Assembly: GCF_023701525.1 (NCBI RefSeq)
Contig: NZ_JAMQAW010000012.1
Coordinates: 2,762-66,761, forward strand
DNA: 64,000 bases
Reading direction: 5' to 3'
Source: Streptomyces albipurpureus
Lineage (GTDB): Bacteria > Actinomycetota > Actinomycetes > Streptomycetales > Streptomycetaceae
Part shown: positions 16,211-24,791 of the stretch, one piece after another
How the letters are laid out: each line of letters starts with the position of its first letter
Numbering within the stretch: position 1 is the stretch's first letter
Made by a program: the position numbers and the translations under genes
The notes under the pieces: model-generated
Databases searched by the model: none
Seen by the model: only the letters and a program-made list of their open reading frames with translations
What the model was told of the DNA's origin: nothing

Positions 16211-17779
16211 CTACCGCAGTCCGGTGTCGATCGCGGTCAGGAGTTCACCGTCGTCGGTGTCACTGCGGAGGTCGGAGAGGAAGGCTCCCCCGAGGCCCCA
16301 CTGCTTGGTGTAGGCCATCTTCTCGGCCACCGAGACCGGGGTGTCGTAGGACCACCATTCGATCCCGCAGTGGGAGTAGGCGGCACCGCTGACCACCTGG
16401 GGCCCGGGGCACCTGGTCTTGATGGTGCGATAGGCCTCCATGCCCCGGCCCAAGGAGCCGTACGCGGGTCCGTAGTAGCCGTAGTCGGGCTCAGGGCGGG
16501 GGACGCCTTCCCATCCCCGGGCGTGGGAGGGAACACCGAAGACGATCTTGTGGGGGTGCACCCCCCGTGCCGTCAGATCCCGGTAGGTGTGGTGGCCGCC
16601 CCTGGCATCGTCCCAGTAGCCATACAGGGTGGAGTGCAGAAAGGCCGTTCCCCTGCCCTGGGAGCCCGATGTGGGGGTGTAGTAGTCGTAGGACTTGACA
16701 TTGATCCAGTCGAGGTAGGGAGCGGCTCCGGCGTAGTCGGCGCCTTCGAAGACCCGGCCGGGGGTGCCGTGGATCGTCGCGGTGAGCAGCTTGTTGTCGC
16801 CCAGTGCGGTGCGGGAGGCTTGTGCCAGTGTCTTCAGGGCGGTGTGCCCGCCGGTGTCGCAGGCGGCGGTCACGGGGCATTTCCCGGGGAGTTCCCAGTG
16901 CAGGTCGATGCCGTCGAAGACACCTGCCCACTGCCGGTTGTTGATCATGTGGGCACAGGAGGCGGCGAACGCGGCCGGGTCCTTGAGCGCTTGGGGGAAG
17001 CCGGCGGAGTACTCACTGCCGCCGAAGGACCAGAGGATCTTGAGTTGCGGATGCAGTTCCTTCAACTTCCGCAACTGGTTGATGTTGCCGCTGACCGCCT
17101 GACCCGAGGTGTCTCGCTGGCCATCCACGCTCAGTTCGGCGGGAACCATGCGCTGGAGCGCCCGGTAGGGGTCGCCGAAGGTGCACTTGCCATTCTGGAT
17201 CTTGCCGGACGCGTAGGTGAGATGGGTGAGCCTGGCGGCGCTTGCGCTGGTCACCAGATTCTTGACCTCAAATCTCCGCGGGCCTTGGTCGTCCTCGGGA
17301 AAGATGCCCATTTTGACGGGGTTCGCGGGCGGCGCGGGAATCGTTCCCGTCGTACGGGCTTTGAAGTGGACGCTCGAATAGCCTTCTCGTCCGTTGTTGC
17401 CCGTGGCGACCACGCTGAAGTCGTATTCCGTGGCCACATTGAGCTGGGTGGCGGTGAAACTTGTCTCCGTCGTGGTGTTCCGACTGTATCCGTGTCCATT
17501 GACATACACGGCGTAGGAGGCGATGCCACCGGGCGCGGTTGAAGGGGACCAACTGATCCTGATAGTGGTGTCGGTGATCGTCACAGCCTTGAGGTCACCG
17601 GGCGAGGTGGGCATGTCCGGGTCCGCCGCCAAGGCCTCCCGTGCTTCCCGGTCGGGCGTGGCCGCCTGTGCGGTGGTTGCCAGGCCGGCCGGCAAACACA
17701 GCGCAAGCGCCAACGCCCATGAAGCGGCGACTCTGCCCCTTCTCGACCGTGCGGGGAATAAGCCGACTTTCAACGTCAC
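16211..17779 (-). CDS. Secreted FnIII-GH18 chitinase-like protein, 522 aa
   Basis: A secreted glycoside hydrolase family 18 protein that would act on chitin or a related GlcNAc polymer. Domains in order are a signal peptide (ALALALCLPAGLATTAQA), a fibronectin type III domain (about 57-142; SPGDLKAVTITDTTIRISW to TGNNGREGYSSVHF) and a GH18 barrel. Barrel marks include THLTYASGKI, the strand KILWSFGGSEYS, the catalytic stretch FDGIDLHWE near 287-295, WINVKSYDYYTP and the GGAFLSDLRSDT end. The usual catalytic pattern is DGxDxDxE; here the third Asp is His (DGIDLHWE) while the acid Glu remains. That could lower or change activity. No chitin-binding module is present beyond the FnIII. Confidence 0.9.
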   Translation of the reverse strand: MTLKVGLFPARSRRGRVAASWALALALCLPAGLATTAQAATPDREAREALAADPDMPTSPGDLKAVTITDTTIRISWSPSTAPGGIASYAVYVNGHGYSRNTTTETSFTATQLNVATEYDFSVVATGNNGREGYSSVHFKARTTGTIPAPPANPVKMGIFPEDDQGPRRFEVKNLVTSASAARLTHLTYASGKIQNGKCTFGDPYRALQRMVPAELSVDGQRDTSGQAVSGNINQLRKLKELHPQLKILWSFGGSEYSAGFPQALKDPAAFAASCAHMINNRQWAGVFDGIDLHWELPGKCPVTAACDTGGHTALKTLAQASRTALGDNKLLTATIHGTPGRVFEGADYAGAAPYLDWINVKSYDYYTPTSGSQGRGTAFLHSTLYGYWDDARGGHHTYRDLTARGVHPHKIVFGVPSHARGWEGVPRPEPDYGYYGPAYGSLGRGMEAYRTIKTRCPGPQVVSGAAYSHCGIEWWSYDTPVSVAEKMAYTKQWGLGGAFLSDLRSDTDDGELLTAIDTGLR

Positions 17780-18346
17780 TCCTCAATCCGAATCCGTCAT
17801 CCTGGAAGGGGACGCGGGGAACCGCACGGCTGAATAAAGCCGATCCACGGTGACCGCGGTAAGTGGAGGCTAGGACCGAAAGAGTGCAGGGGTCAATGAA
17901 ACTGAAACGAGCACGGCAAAATGAAGTAACTCTCATTTCTGCAATGAAATTCCACTTTTCAAACACCCCGTCAACCGCACGAGGGGAATGCGCCGAACAC
18001 CCCCGGCAGGGCATAAACCGTCGGCCGTAAGCCACCGCGACGGGGAACGGCCGACGCCGAGCACCAGACCGTGGAGGGCGTGCCGAGGGCGGCAGTGGCC
18101 TCGCCGACCGTCCGAGCGGACATAGGGCAACAGCGCAGGAGGCCTGAGCGCTCTATCCGGTTGCCCGCCGCCCGCCGCCCGCCGCCCGACCCGGCGAAAC
18201 CGCCTACCGCCCCGCCCACGCGTGGGGCGTCGCCGACACCGGGCAGGTCGCCGGCGGCTGGGCTACCGAGGGGTGGAGATCAGACGTAGGCCGTCATGCC
18301 GGCTCCGCGGTTCGCGATGGCCGGCCGGTGGGCCAGATGGCGCCGG
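17780..18346. other. Intergenic gap, chitinase promoter region
   Basis: This holds the upstream region of the chitinase gene. A short four-copy run of a 7-base unit (CCGCCCG) sits at about 18163-18190. I looked for a DasR/GntR-type palindrome and for the short direct repeats seen before many Streptomyces chitinase genes and saw neither clearly. No gene is evident. Confidence 0.4.
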
Positions 18347-18727
18347 TCAACACAGGACGCCGATCTGGGTCCAGGACAGGGTGAGCGGAGCGCTGGTGGC
18401 CCAGGCGTGCGCGTTGGTGCCTGGCGGGGTGTACAGACAGCCGATCATCCAGGTTTCACGAGGCAGGTAGCGATAGATGACTTTGAAGCGGAGGTCGCCG
18501 GACGTGTTGTTGACGATGGACAGGCCCGATGGCGAGTACAGGTCGTAGACCTCCGTGGTGGACTGCCAGGTGGGAGGGCCGGAGTAGGTTCCGTTGGCCC
18601 AGACGCAGAGGTGTTCGTCGGGGCAGTCGCTCTGATCGGCTGTCGCCGAGGGGGCGAGCACCAGGCCCGTGGCACACAGAGTGAGGGAGATGGCTCCCAT
18701 CGCTGCGGTTCTCCGTAAGCTCCTCAT
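18347..18727 (-). CDS. Small secreted protein, peptidase-inhibitor I36-like, 126 aa
   Basis: A small exported protein. A signal peptide is clear (MRSLRRTAAMG, then SLTLCATGLVLAPSATA). The mature part begins DQSDCPDEHLCVWANGTYSG, the short Cys-flanked aromatic motif shared by Streptomyces proteins of the I36/SMPI beta-gamma-crystallin-like inhibitor group. Four Cys in the mature part could form two disulfides. It stands alone, reading the same way as the chitinase gene, with a gap of over 500 bases between. Inhibitor function is only inferred from this likeness. Confidence 0.6.
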   Translation of the reverse strand: MRSLRRTAAMGAISLTLCATGLVLAPSATADQSDCPDEHLCVWANGTYSGPPTWQSTTEVYDLYSPSGLSIVNNTSGDLRFKVIYRYLPRETWMIGCLYTPPGTNAHAWATSAPLTLSWTQIGVLC

Positions 18728-19075
18728 CGCGACCCCTTCCGATTTTCTGTTCGAATATCATCCTGCGGCCAGCATGCAGAACCGCCCCAAAGTCCGGAAG
18801 GCAGCGTTCCGGCCGTACCCGCAGTGGCCGGAACGCGCGCCCGGTTGCCTGTCCCCTCGGCTTCCGTTCGGCCTTGTCGGGGACCTGGGGGTATCCAGGT
18901 CTTGGATCATGTGAGCCGCGGTGCACAGAGCATTCGCCAGCGACCACGACCGGCTGCGGCCTGAAAGCACAGCCCGGCCTCGGCGCCGACGCGATGGCCG
19001 CCCTGGCGCGGCTCCACGGGTCCAAGGGGTGCCAGACGCTGGGCGGGAACCGGTGCGACTGTCCCCGCTGAGTCG
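18728..19075. other. Intergenic gap
   Basis: No gene with convincing codon use is seen. The short frame ending at 19071 has several Cys and Gly residues but no ribosome site. Confidence 0.35.
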
Positions 19076-19150
19076 GGTCGGGTCGGGTCGGGTCGGGTCG
19101 GGTCAGGTCAGGTCAGGTCAGGTCAGGTCAGGTCAGGTCAGGTCAGGTCA
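19076..19150. repeat. Pentamer tandem array, GGTCG x 5 then GGTCA x 10
   Basis: Fifteen consecutive five-base units lie at the 3' end of the nuo-type operon. On the minus strand the units read TGACC, and the nuoN stop codon (19150-19148) is in the first unit. Because the unit is not a multiple of three, TGA recurs in every frame every 15 bases, so ribosomes reading through in any frame would stop. The switch from G to A in the last base separates two blocks, suggesting separate expansions. Confidence 0.9.
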
Positions 19151-20566
19151 GGGCATGATGGGCGTCGCGAGGACTTCCAGGACGGGGTTGGCCAGTACGC
19201 CGAGGGCGATGGACGCGGTAGCCGCCATGCAGGCGACGCCCGCGGCCGTCTTGGGGCCAGCGGCTGCGGGCCCCGGAGTCCGGGGCGAGAACGTCGGAGC
19301 GATCCAGCGCAGGTAGTAGAAGAGTGAGGCGACCGTGTTGACGGCGGCGAGGATCACCAGCCAGGCGTACCCGCCGTCGAGCGCCGCGCTGAACACCTGG
19401 AGCTTGCCGAGGAACACGGCGGTGGGTGGGGTACCGACCAGGCCGAGCAGGCAGACGACCAGGGAGGCGATGAGGAGGGGCCGTTGTCGGGCGACTCCTC
19501 GGTAGTCCTCGATGGTGTGCGCGTCGGGCAGCGCGCAGACGACGGCGAACGCTCCGAGATTGGTGATGGTGTAGGCAGCCAGGTAGAAGAGCAGTGCCTG
19601 CTGGTCGAGGCCGGTGGCGCCGACGACGACGATGGGCATCAGGAGGTAGCCGACCTGGCTGATGGTCGAGTACGCGAGCAGGCGTTTGACGTCCTGTTGG
19701 AAGAAGGCCGCCAGATTGCCCAGGGTCATGGAGGCCGCGGAGATCACGGCCACCAGTTCGGGCCAGGGGATCAAAGTGTCCGAGAGGGGCACCGCGGCGA
19801 GCCGGTAGAGGGCGGCGAGGGCGCCGATCTTGGGCAGGGTGGTCAGGAACGCCGCCACGGGTGCCGAGCTGCCCTGCACCGCGTCCGGAACCCAGAAGTG
19901 TGCCGGCACTCCCCCGATCTTGAAGAGGACTCCGGCCACCAGTGCGGCCGTCCCGGTCATCACCAGCCCGGTGGAAGCCATGGGTAGTTCGGTTCGCAGC
20001 ATCGGATACATGCTGGCCCGCCCGGCGCCGAGCAGGACGGCGACCCCGGCGAGCATCACCACTCCGAGCAGTGCGCCTACGACGTAGTACTTGAGCGCTG
20101 CCTCCGTTCCCGCGGCGTCCTTGCGGAATCCGGCGAGGGTGTACGCGGGAACGCTGGCCAGTAGATAGCCGGCGGCGAGCAGCAGCAGGTCCTGGGCTCC
20201 GGCGAGCATCAGGGCGCCGAGGGCCGCGAGTTGCAGCAGCACGTAGAACTCGGTCTCGCGGGGGTGCGCGTTGAGTGGACCGGCCGCCAGGGCGAGGACG
20301 AGCAGGGTGCCGGCGAGGATGATGATCCTGCTGGCTCCGGTGACGGGGTCGATGGCGAAGGAGTCCCCGAACGCGGTGGTGTCAGGACCGGCTGCGGCGA
20401 CGGCGGCTGCCGCGATGCCCGCGATGCAGGCTGCGGCGGCGAGGGCACCGGTCATCCACTGCCGGTGTCGGGGCAGCCAGGCTCCGAGGAGCAGGCCGAT
20501 GACCGCTGACGCCGCCAGCATCACCTCGGGGAGGAGGTCGAGGGGGTTCTCGTTCATTCCTTTCAT
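19148..20566 (-). CDS. nuoN: NADH-quinone oxidoreductase subunit N-like, 472 aa
   Basis: An antiporter-like (ND2/NuoN) membrane subunit that would form one ion channel of a complex I-type membrane arm. It has about 13-14 hydrophobic helices. The family core is clear: FRKDAAGTEAALKYYVVGAL, LFKIGGVPAHFWVPDAVQGSSAPVAAF with the channel Lys, and QQDVKRLLAYSTISQVGYLL. One usual residue differs: the helix-5 Glu (family ELLSLP-type motif) appears as Tyr in AGYLLASVPAYTLAG. The start overlaps the nuoM stop (ATGA); a second ATG three codons later is possible. The 3' end lies inside a TGACC repeat. Confidence 0.9.
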   Translation of the reverse strand: MKGMNENPLDLLPEVMLAASAVIGLLLGAWLPRHRQWMTGALAAAACIAGIAAAAVAAAGPDTTAFGDSFAIDPVTGASRIIILAGTLLVLALAAGPLNAHPRETEFYVLLQLAALGALMLAGAQDLLLLAAGYLLASVPAYTLAGFRKDAAGTEAALKYYVVGALLGVVMLAGVAVLLGAGRASMYPMLRTELPMASTGLVMTGTAALVAGVLFKIGGVPAHFWVPDAVQGSSAPVAAFLTTLPKIGALAALYRLAAVPLSDTLIPWPELVAVISAASMTLGNLAAFFQQDVKRLLAYSTISQVGYLLMPIVVVGATGLDQQALLFYLAAYTITNLGAFAVVCALPDAHTIEDYRGVARQRPLLIASLVVCLLGLVGTPPTAVFLGKLQVFSAALDGGYAWLVILAAVNTVASLFYYLRWIAPTFSPRTPGPAAAGPKTAAGVACMAATASIALGVLANPVLEVLATPIMP

Positions 20567-22068
20567 CGCGCGAGCAGCTCCAGCACGGTGCGGGAGGCGG
20601 GTTCGATGACGTCGAGGACGAAGCGGGGCAGGAGGCCCAGCACAATGCCCAGGGCGATGAGCGGAATGACGGCGGCGCTCTCGTGCGCCCGGAGGTCGGG
20701 GAACGGTCTGGCCGCGCCGGGGGCCAGGGCGGGGAGCCGGGTCGGGCCGAGGAAGATCTGTTGCATGGCGCGCAGGAAGAGTGTGGCGGTGATCAGGATG
20801 CCCAGGATGGCCAGTCCGGTGGCCACGGGCCGGGGGCCGAGACTGCCGGCGAAGATCTGGAACTCGGCGATGAAGCCGGAGAGGCCGGGCAGCCCCAGTG
20901 AACCGAAGGCCGCCAATCCGGTCAGTGCCGCGAAGAGCGGGGCTCGATCGGCCACTCCCGAGTACGCGGCCATCTCGTAGGTGCGCCCGCGTTCGTAGAG
21001 CACGCCGGAGAGCAGGAAGAGCGCACCGGTGAGCAGACCGTGGCTGACCATCTGGAACACGGCACCGGTCACGGCGAGTTGGCGCGCCTGCTCGCCGGCG
21101 TCCACGGCGGCCGCCGCGCCGATCGCCAGCAGGATGTAGCCCATGTGGTTGACCGAGGTGTAGGCGATCATCCGTTTGAAGTCGGTCTGGGCCATGGCGA
21201 CCAGTGCCCCGTACAGCACGGAGACCACACCGACGACGACGAAGACCAGGGCGTACTCCCGCCAGGCGCCGGGCAGCACGGGCATCGCGATCCGTAGGAA
21301 CCCGTAGGTGCCCATCTTGAGCAGTACGCCGGCGAGGACGACCGACCCGATGGCCGGGGCCTCGGTGTGCGCGGGCGGTAGCCAGGTGTGGAAGGGGACG
21401 GTGGGGGTCTTCACCGCCAGGCCCACGCCGATGGCGAGCAGGACCAGTGCCCCGTACAGCGAGCGGGTGGCGAGGGGGTTGGCCTCGGTGAGTTCGATGA
21501 TGTCGAAGGTGTGTGGATCGGCGGCGAGGTAGAGGCCGATGAAGCCGAGCAGCAGGGCGAGGGAGCCGAGGAAGGTGAAGAGGAAGAACTTCAGGGCGGC
21601 CCGGGGCGCCGCGGCGTGCCCCCAGCCGGCGATGATGAAGTACATCGCCACGATGGACAGGTCGAAGAAGACGAAGAAGAGGATCAGGTCGAGGGCGGCG
21701 AACAGACCGAGGCAGGTCGTTTGGAGGAAGAGGAAGAGCGCGGCGAACTCCCGTACCCGCCGGGTCTCCCGCAGTGCGTAGACGGCGCAGGCGAGGAACA
21801 GCACGCAGGTCATGGCCATCAGTGGCAAGGACAGTCCGTCCACACCGATGTGGTAGCTCACCCCGGCGCTGGGGATCCAGTTGACCTGTGTCTCGTACTG
21901 CATTCCGCCGCCGGGGCGGTAGCCCGCCCACACGGTCGCCGTGAGCGCGAGTTCGACTGCGGCCGTCGCCACCCACAGGGTGAGGAACAAGCGGCGCGGA
22001 GCTGTCCGCGGCACACACATCAGCAGTGCCGCGACAGCGGTGGGGAGCAGGATCAGAGCCGTGAGCAA
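20563..22068 (-). CDS. nuoM: NADH-quinone oxidoreductase subunit M-like, 501 aa
   Basis: The second antiporter-like (ND4/NuoM) membrane subunit. Family motifs include IGVDGLSLPLMAMT, FVFFDLSIVAMYFIIAGWG, AVKTPTVPFHTWLPPAHTEAP with the channel Lys, TDFKRMIAYTSVNHMGY and FQMVSHGLLTGALFLLSGV. In the helix-5 motif the usual Glu is replaced by Asp (VFFD), a conservative change. The start is a TTG at 22068 preceded by GAGGT with seven-base spacing, six bases before the end of the nuoL stop; no ATG or GTG fits the family N-terminus. Length is normal for NuoM. Confidence 0.9.
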   Translation of the reverse strand: MLTALILLPTAVAALLMCVPRTAPRRLFLTLWVATAAVELALTATVWAGYRPGGGMQYETQVNWIPSAGVSYHIGVDGLSLPLMAMTCVLFLACAVYALRETRRVREFAALFLFLQTTCLGLFAALDLILFFVFFDLSIVAMYFIIAGWGHAAAPRAALKFFLFTFLGSLALLLGFIGLYLAADPHTFDIIELTEANPLATRSLYGALVLLAIGVGLAVKTPTVPFHTWLPPAHTEAPAIGSVVLAGVLLKMGTYGFLRIAMPVLPGAWREYALVFVVVGVVSVLYGALVAMAQTDFKRMIAYTSVNHMGYILLAIGAAAAVDAGEQARQLAVTGAVFQMVSHGLLTGALFLLSGVLYERGRTYEMAAYSGVADRAPLFAALTGLAAFGSLGLPGLSGFIAEFQIFAGSLGPRPVATGLAILGILITATLFLRAMQQIFLGPTRLPALAPGAARPFPDLRAHESAAVIPLIALGIVLGLLPRFVLDVIEPASRTVLELLAR

Positions 22069-22073
22069 TGCGG

Positions 22074-23897
22074 TTACCTCACGAAGACGAGTGCGATGGC
22101 GAGGACGGTGAACGCGGCGACGGCCTGGGCGAGGTACTGGTGGAGCTGTCCGCTCTGTGGTCTGCGGGCCCATCGGCCCAGTGCGCGGGTGGTGGACGCG
22201 ACGCCTTCGACGGCCGCGTCCACGCCCGCTTCGACCCGGCGGTCGGTCCAGCGGGCGAGTGAGAGGGCGCTGTGCGCGGCGGCGTCGATGGTCCGGTCCA
22301 GGACCCGGTCGTCGAAGACGGCCAGCGCGTGTGCGGCCCGGATCGTCGGGCGTACGAGGAGGAGTCGCGCCGCGGCCTCCAGACGGAGCCAGTCTCGCCA
22401 CGGTGCTCCGATGGCGGGCGCGCCACGGGTCCACACCACGGCGGACGCGAGCAGGGCGAGCCCGCCGGAAAGGACGAACTCCCAGGCGAGGGGGGCCGGT
22501 TCCGCCGTGGTTCGAAGGACTCGGGCGACGGCTTCCCGCGCCGGAGGCAGGGCAAGGGCTGTGAGGCCGACGCAGGCGACGGCGAGGAGGAGAAGCGGTG
22601 GTGGTTCCGAGTGCGGCAGGCGGCTGCCGGACACGGGTGTCGGACGCCATACGAACCAGAGCGCCTTGACCGCGTACACCGCGGAGATCACCCCGGCCGC
22701 CAGCCCCACCGCGTACAGCCAGACGCTCTCCTTGAGCGCGCCGGCCAGCAGGAGGTCCTTGGCCGCCCAGAGCGACAGCGGCGGAATCCCGGCGAGGGTG
22801 AGCGCGGATACGGTGAAGGCGATGCCGGCCGTCCGGTAGCCACGGGCCGCTCCGCGCAGGGCCCGCAGTGTTTTCGCGCCGAGGGCGGTGAGCCAGGCGC
22901 CGGCTACGAGGAAGGCCAGGCTCTTGGCTGCCGCGTGGGCCATGAGTTGCACGGTCCCGCCGGTCACGGCGCCCGTCCCGGCTGCCAGCACCATGAAGCC
23001 GATCTGGGCGCAACTGGACGCCGCGAGGAGTTGCTTGAGGTCGGTTTGGGCGACAGCGACCAGACCGAGCAGTACCGCCGTGACGGCGCCCGTCCACGCG
23101 ACGACCGGACCGCCCCAGCCCGAGGCACTGAGCAGCGGCTCCAGGCGGAGCAGCAGATACGCCCCGGCCACCACCATGGTGGCGGAGTGCAGCAGTGCCG
23201 AGACCGGGCTGGGGCCCTGCATGGCGCTGGAGAGCCAGAAGCTGAAGGGCAGTTGGGCGGACTTCCCCAGTGCCGCCACGATCACCCCGGCGGTGATGGC
23301 CGAGAGCCAGGGATCGGCGGTGTGGGCGAGTTCGTTCAGGGCGAGGGTGTTGGCCTGGCCGCTGGCCAGAGCCGCGCCGGCGGCCAGATAGAGACCGAGA
23401 TCGGCCGCGCGGGTGGTGAGGAAGGCGGTATTGGCCGCGTGTCCGCGTGCCGGGTCCCGCCACCAGAAGCCGATGAGGGCCCAGGAGGTCGCTCCCATCA
23501 CCTCCCATGCCATCAGCAGGACGGGGAGGGAGGCGGCGGTGACGGTGGTGAGCATCGAGCCGCTGAACAGGAGCATCAGACCGAAGAATCGGGCTCGGGA
23601 TTCCCCGCGGCCGATGTCGCCGACGCTGAAGAGGAGGACGGCCGCGGTGATCGCCGCCACGGTCACCGCCATCAGGCCGGACAGGCCATCCACCGCCAGG
23701 CGTACGGGCAGGTCCTCCAGCAGCGGCGCCTGGGCGGTCGGGTGCCGCAGGGCGACGGCGATCGCGAGACCGAGGGTCACGGCGGCGCAGGCCACCCCCA
23801 CCGCCGGGGCGGCCCGGTCGGCGTGCCGTCCGGCCGCTGTCAGCAGTGTCCCGACGGTCAGCGGCAGGGCGATCAGGGCCCACAACAGCGCGCTCAC
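22074..23897 (-). CDS. nuoL: NADH-quinone oxidoreductase subunit L-like, 607 aa
   Basis: The largest antiporter-like (ND5/NuoL) subunit. It has the family core (LAVDGLSGLMAVTVAAI, LMAWEVMGATSWALIGFWW with the helix-5 Glu, AALGKSAQLPFSFWLSSAMQGPSPVSALLHSATMV with the channel Lys, TDLKQLLAASSCAQIGF, MAHAAAKSLAFLVAGAW). The C-terminal third has the expected long amphipathic stretch (DDRVLDRTIDAAAHSAL to RRPQSGQLHQYL) and a last membrane helix, like the lateral helix that runs along M and N. The GTG start overlaps the nuoK stop (GTGA). Both main channel residues are kept, unlike in NuoM and NuoN. Confidence 0.9.
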   Translation of the reverse strand: MSALLWALIALPLTVGTLLTAAGRHADRAAPAVGVACAAVTLGLAIAVALRHPTAQAPLLEDLPVRLAVDGLSGLMAVTVAAITAAVLLFSVGDIGRGESRARFFGLMLLFSGSMLTTVTAASLPVLLMAWEVMGATSWALIGFWWRDPARGHAANTAFLTTRAADLGLYLAAGAALASGQANTLALNELAHTADPWLSAITAGVIVAALGKSAQLPFSFWLSSAMQGPSPVSALLHSATMVVAGAYLLLRLEPLLSASGWGGPVVAWTGAVTAVLLGLVAVAQTDLKQLLAASSCAQIGFMVLAAGTGAVTGGTVQLMAHAAAKSLAFLVAGAWLTALGAKTLRALRGAARGYRTAGIAFTVSALTLAGIPPLSLWAAKDLLLAGALKESVWLYAVGLAAGVISAVYAVKALWFVWRPTPVSGSRLPHSEPPPLLLLAVACVGLTALALPPAREAVARVLRTTAEPAPLAWEFVLSGGLALLASAVVWTRGAPAIGAPWRDWLRLEAAARLLLVRPTIRAAHALAVFDDRVLDRTIDAAAHSALSLARWTDRRVEAGVDAAVEGVASTTRALGRWARRPQSGQLHQYLAQAVAAFTVLAIALVFVR

Positions 23898-24199
23898 TCC
23901 CTGAGCTCCGCCGCCATGTCGGTCATATCGACCTCGCGTGTCCGAAACAGTGCGGTGACCACCGCGAAGCCGACGGCCATTTCCACCGCCATCACCGTCA
24001 CCGCCAGAACGACCAGGACCTGCCCGTCCGCCGTGTCGGGGGTGATGTAGTGCCAGATCGCGGACGCGCCGACGATGATTCCTCCCAGCATCAGCTCCAG
24101 GCCCATCATCAGCATCACGATCGACTGCTGGGTCAGCGCCCCGAACAACCCGATGCTGAACAGGGCCGCGGCGAGCAGCAGAAGCAGGTCCAGACTCAC
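23894..24199 (-). CDS. nuoK: NADH-quinone oxidoreductase subunit K-like, 101 aa
   Basis: A three-helix membrane subunit (ND4L/NuoK). The length is exactly typical. Both conserved membrane Glu residues are present: one in IVMLMMGLELMLGG (helix 2) and one in VTVMAVEMAVGFAVV (helix 3). These form part of the ion path next to the antiporter-like subunits. GTG start, overlapping the nuoJ stop by four bases; it overlaps nuoL the same way. Confidence 0.92.
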   Translation of the reverse strand: MSLDLLLLLAAALFSIGLFGALTQQSIVMLMMGLELMLGGIIVGASAIWHYITPDTADGQVLVVLAVTVMAVEMAVGFAVVTALFRTREVDMTDMAAELRE

Positions 24200-24768
24200 C
24201 GGCCGCCACCTCCCGGGACCGGGTCATCGGCGGGACGGGTACGCAGATCGTCGCCGAACCGGTCGTAGCGGCCGCGCCGGGTGGCCAGGACGACGGTCGA
24301 CACGATGGTGGCGAAGAGGGCCATGCCCAAGGTCACCATCGTGAGCATCTGCGGCCCCATGAGTGACATGCCGAGCGACATCGTGGGGTCGGTGGGCGGT
24401 CCACCCCGTCGGGCCGGCCACCGGGCCAGGAGAACCCCGCTGGCGAGTGCGGCGAACACCGACACGCAGATGACGGCCGCGCCCTTCTTGTTGTGCAGCA
24501 TCGACATCGGCATCAGACCGGCCGGGTTCATCATGTACATCACCATGAAGACGGCCATGATGGCCATCTCCAGGGTCATCATCAGCACGATGACGACACC
24601 GAGGTAGTCGAGCCCCAACAGCAGGACCTCGCCGCCGACGCAGAGCAGCGACAACAGCAACGCATAGGTGGCACGGGCCATCGAGTCGAACCGGAACACC
24701 ATGACACCGGCAGCCACGGCAAGGACCGCCAACACCCAGAAGACGATGTCCTCGGACACCGGTGACAC
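24196..24768 (-). CDS. nuoJ: NADH-quinone oxidoreductase subunit J-like, 190 aa
   Basis: The ND6/NuoJ membrane subunit, with five hydrophobic helices. The family helix-3 region is recognisable but altered (LLLGLDYLGVVIVLMMTLEMAIMAVFMVM). The start is uncertain: GTG at 24768 has GGAG five bases upstream; the next GTG (24759, VSEDIVFW) matches the family N-terminus; an ATG at 24786 has no ribosome site. It lies between nuoH and nuoK in the usual order, but the usual nuoI gene between H and J is absent. Confidence 0.88.
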   Translation of the reverse strand: MSPVSEDIVFWVLAVLAVAAGVMVFRFDSMARATYALLLSLLCVGGEVLLLGLDYLGVVIVLMMTLEMAIMAVFMVMYMMNPAGLMPMSMLHNKKGAAVICVSVFAALASGVLLARWPARRGGPPTDPTMSLGMSLMGPQMLTMVTLGMALFATIVSTVVLATRRGRYDRFGDDLRTRPADDPVPGGGGR

Positions 24769-24791
24769 TTCCTCTCCGTCATTCATATGAG

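Noticed and set aside
17780..18346. Possible DasR-type site or chitinase direct repeats
   Set aside because: No sequence close to the ACTGGTCTAGACCACT palindrome and no clear 12-base direct repeat was found.
20563..23883. Very long minus-strand frame continuing upstream of nuoM through nuoL
   Set aside because: Only the nuoM part matches a family; the extension is out of frame with nuoL and is Arg/Gly/Pro-rich as expected for GC-rich shadow frames.
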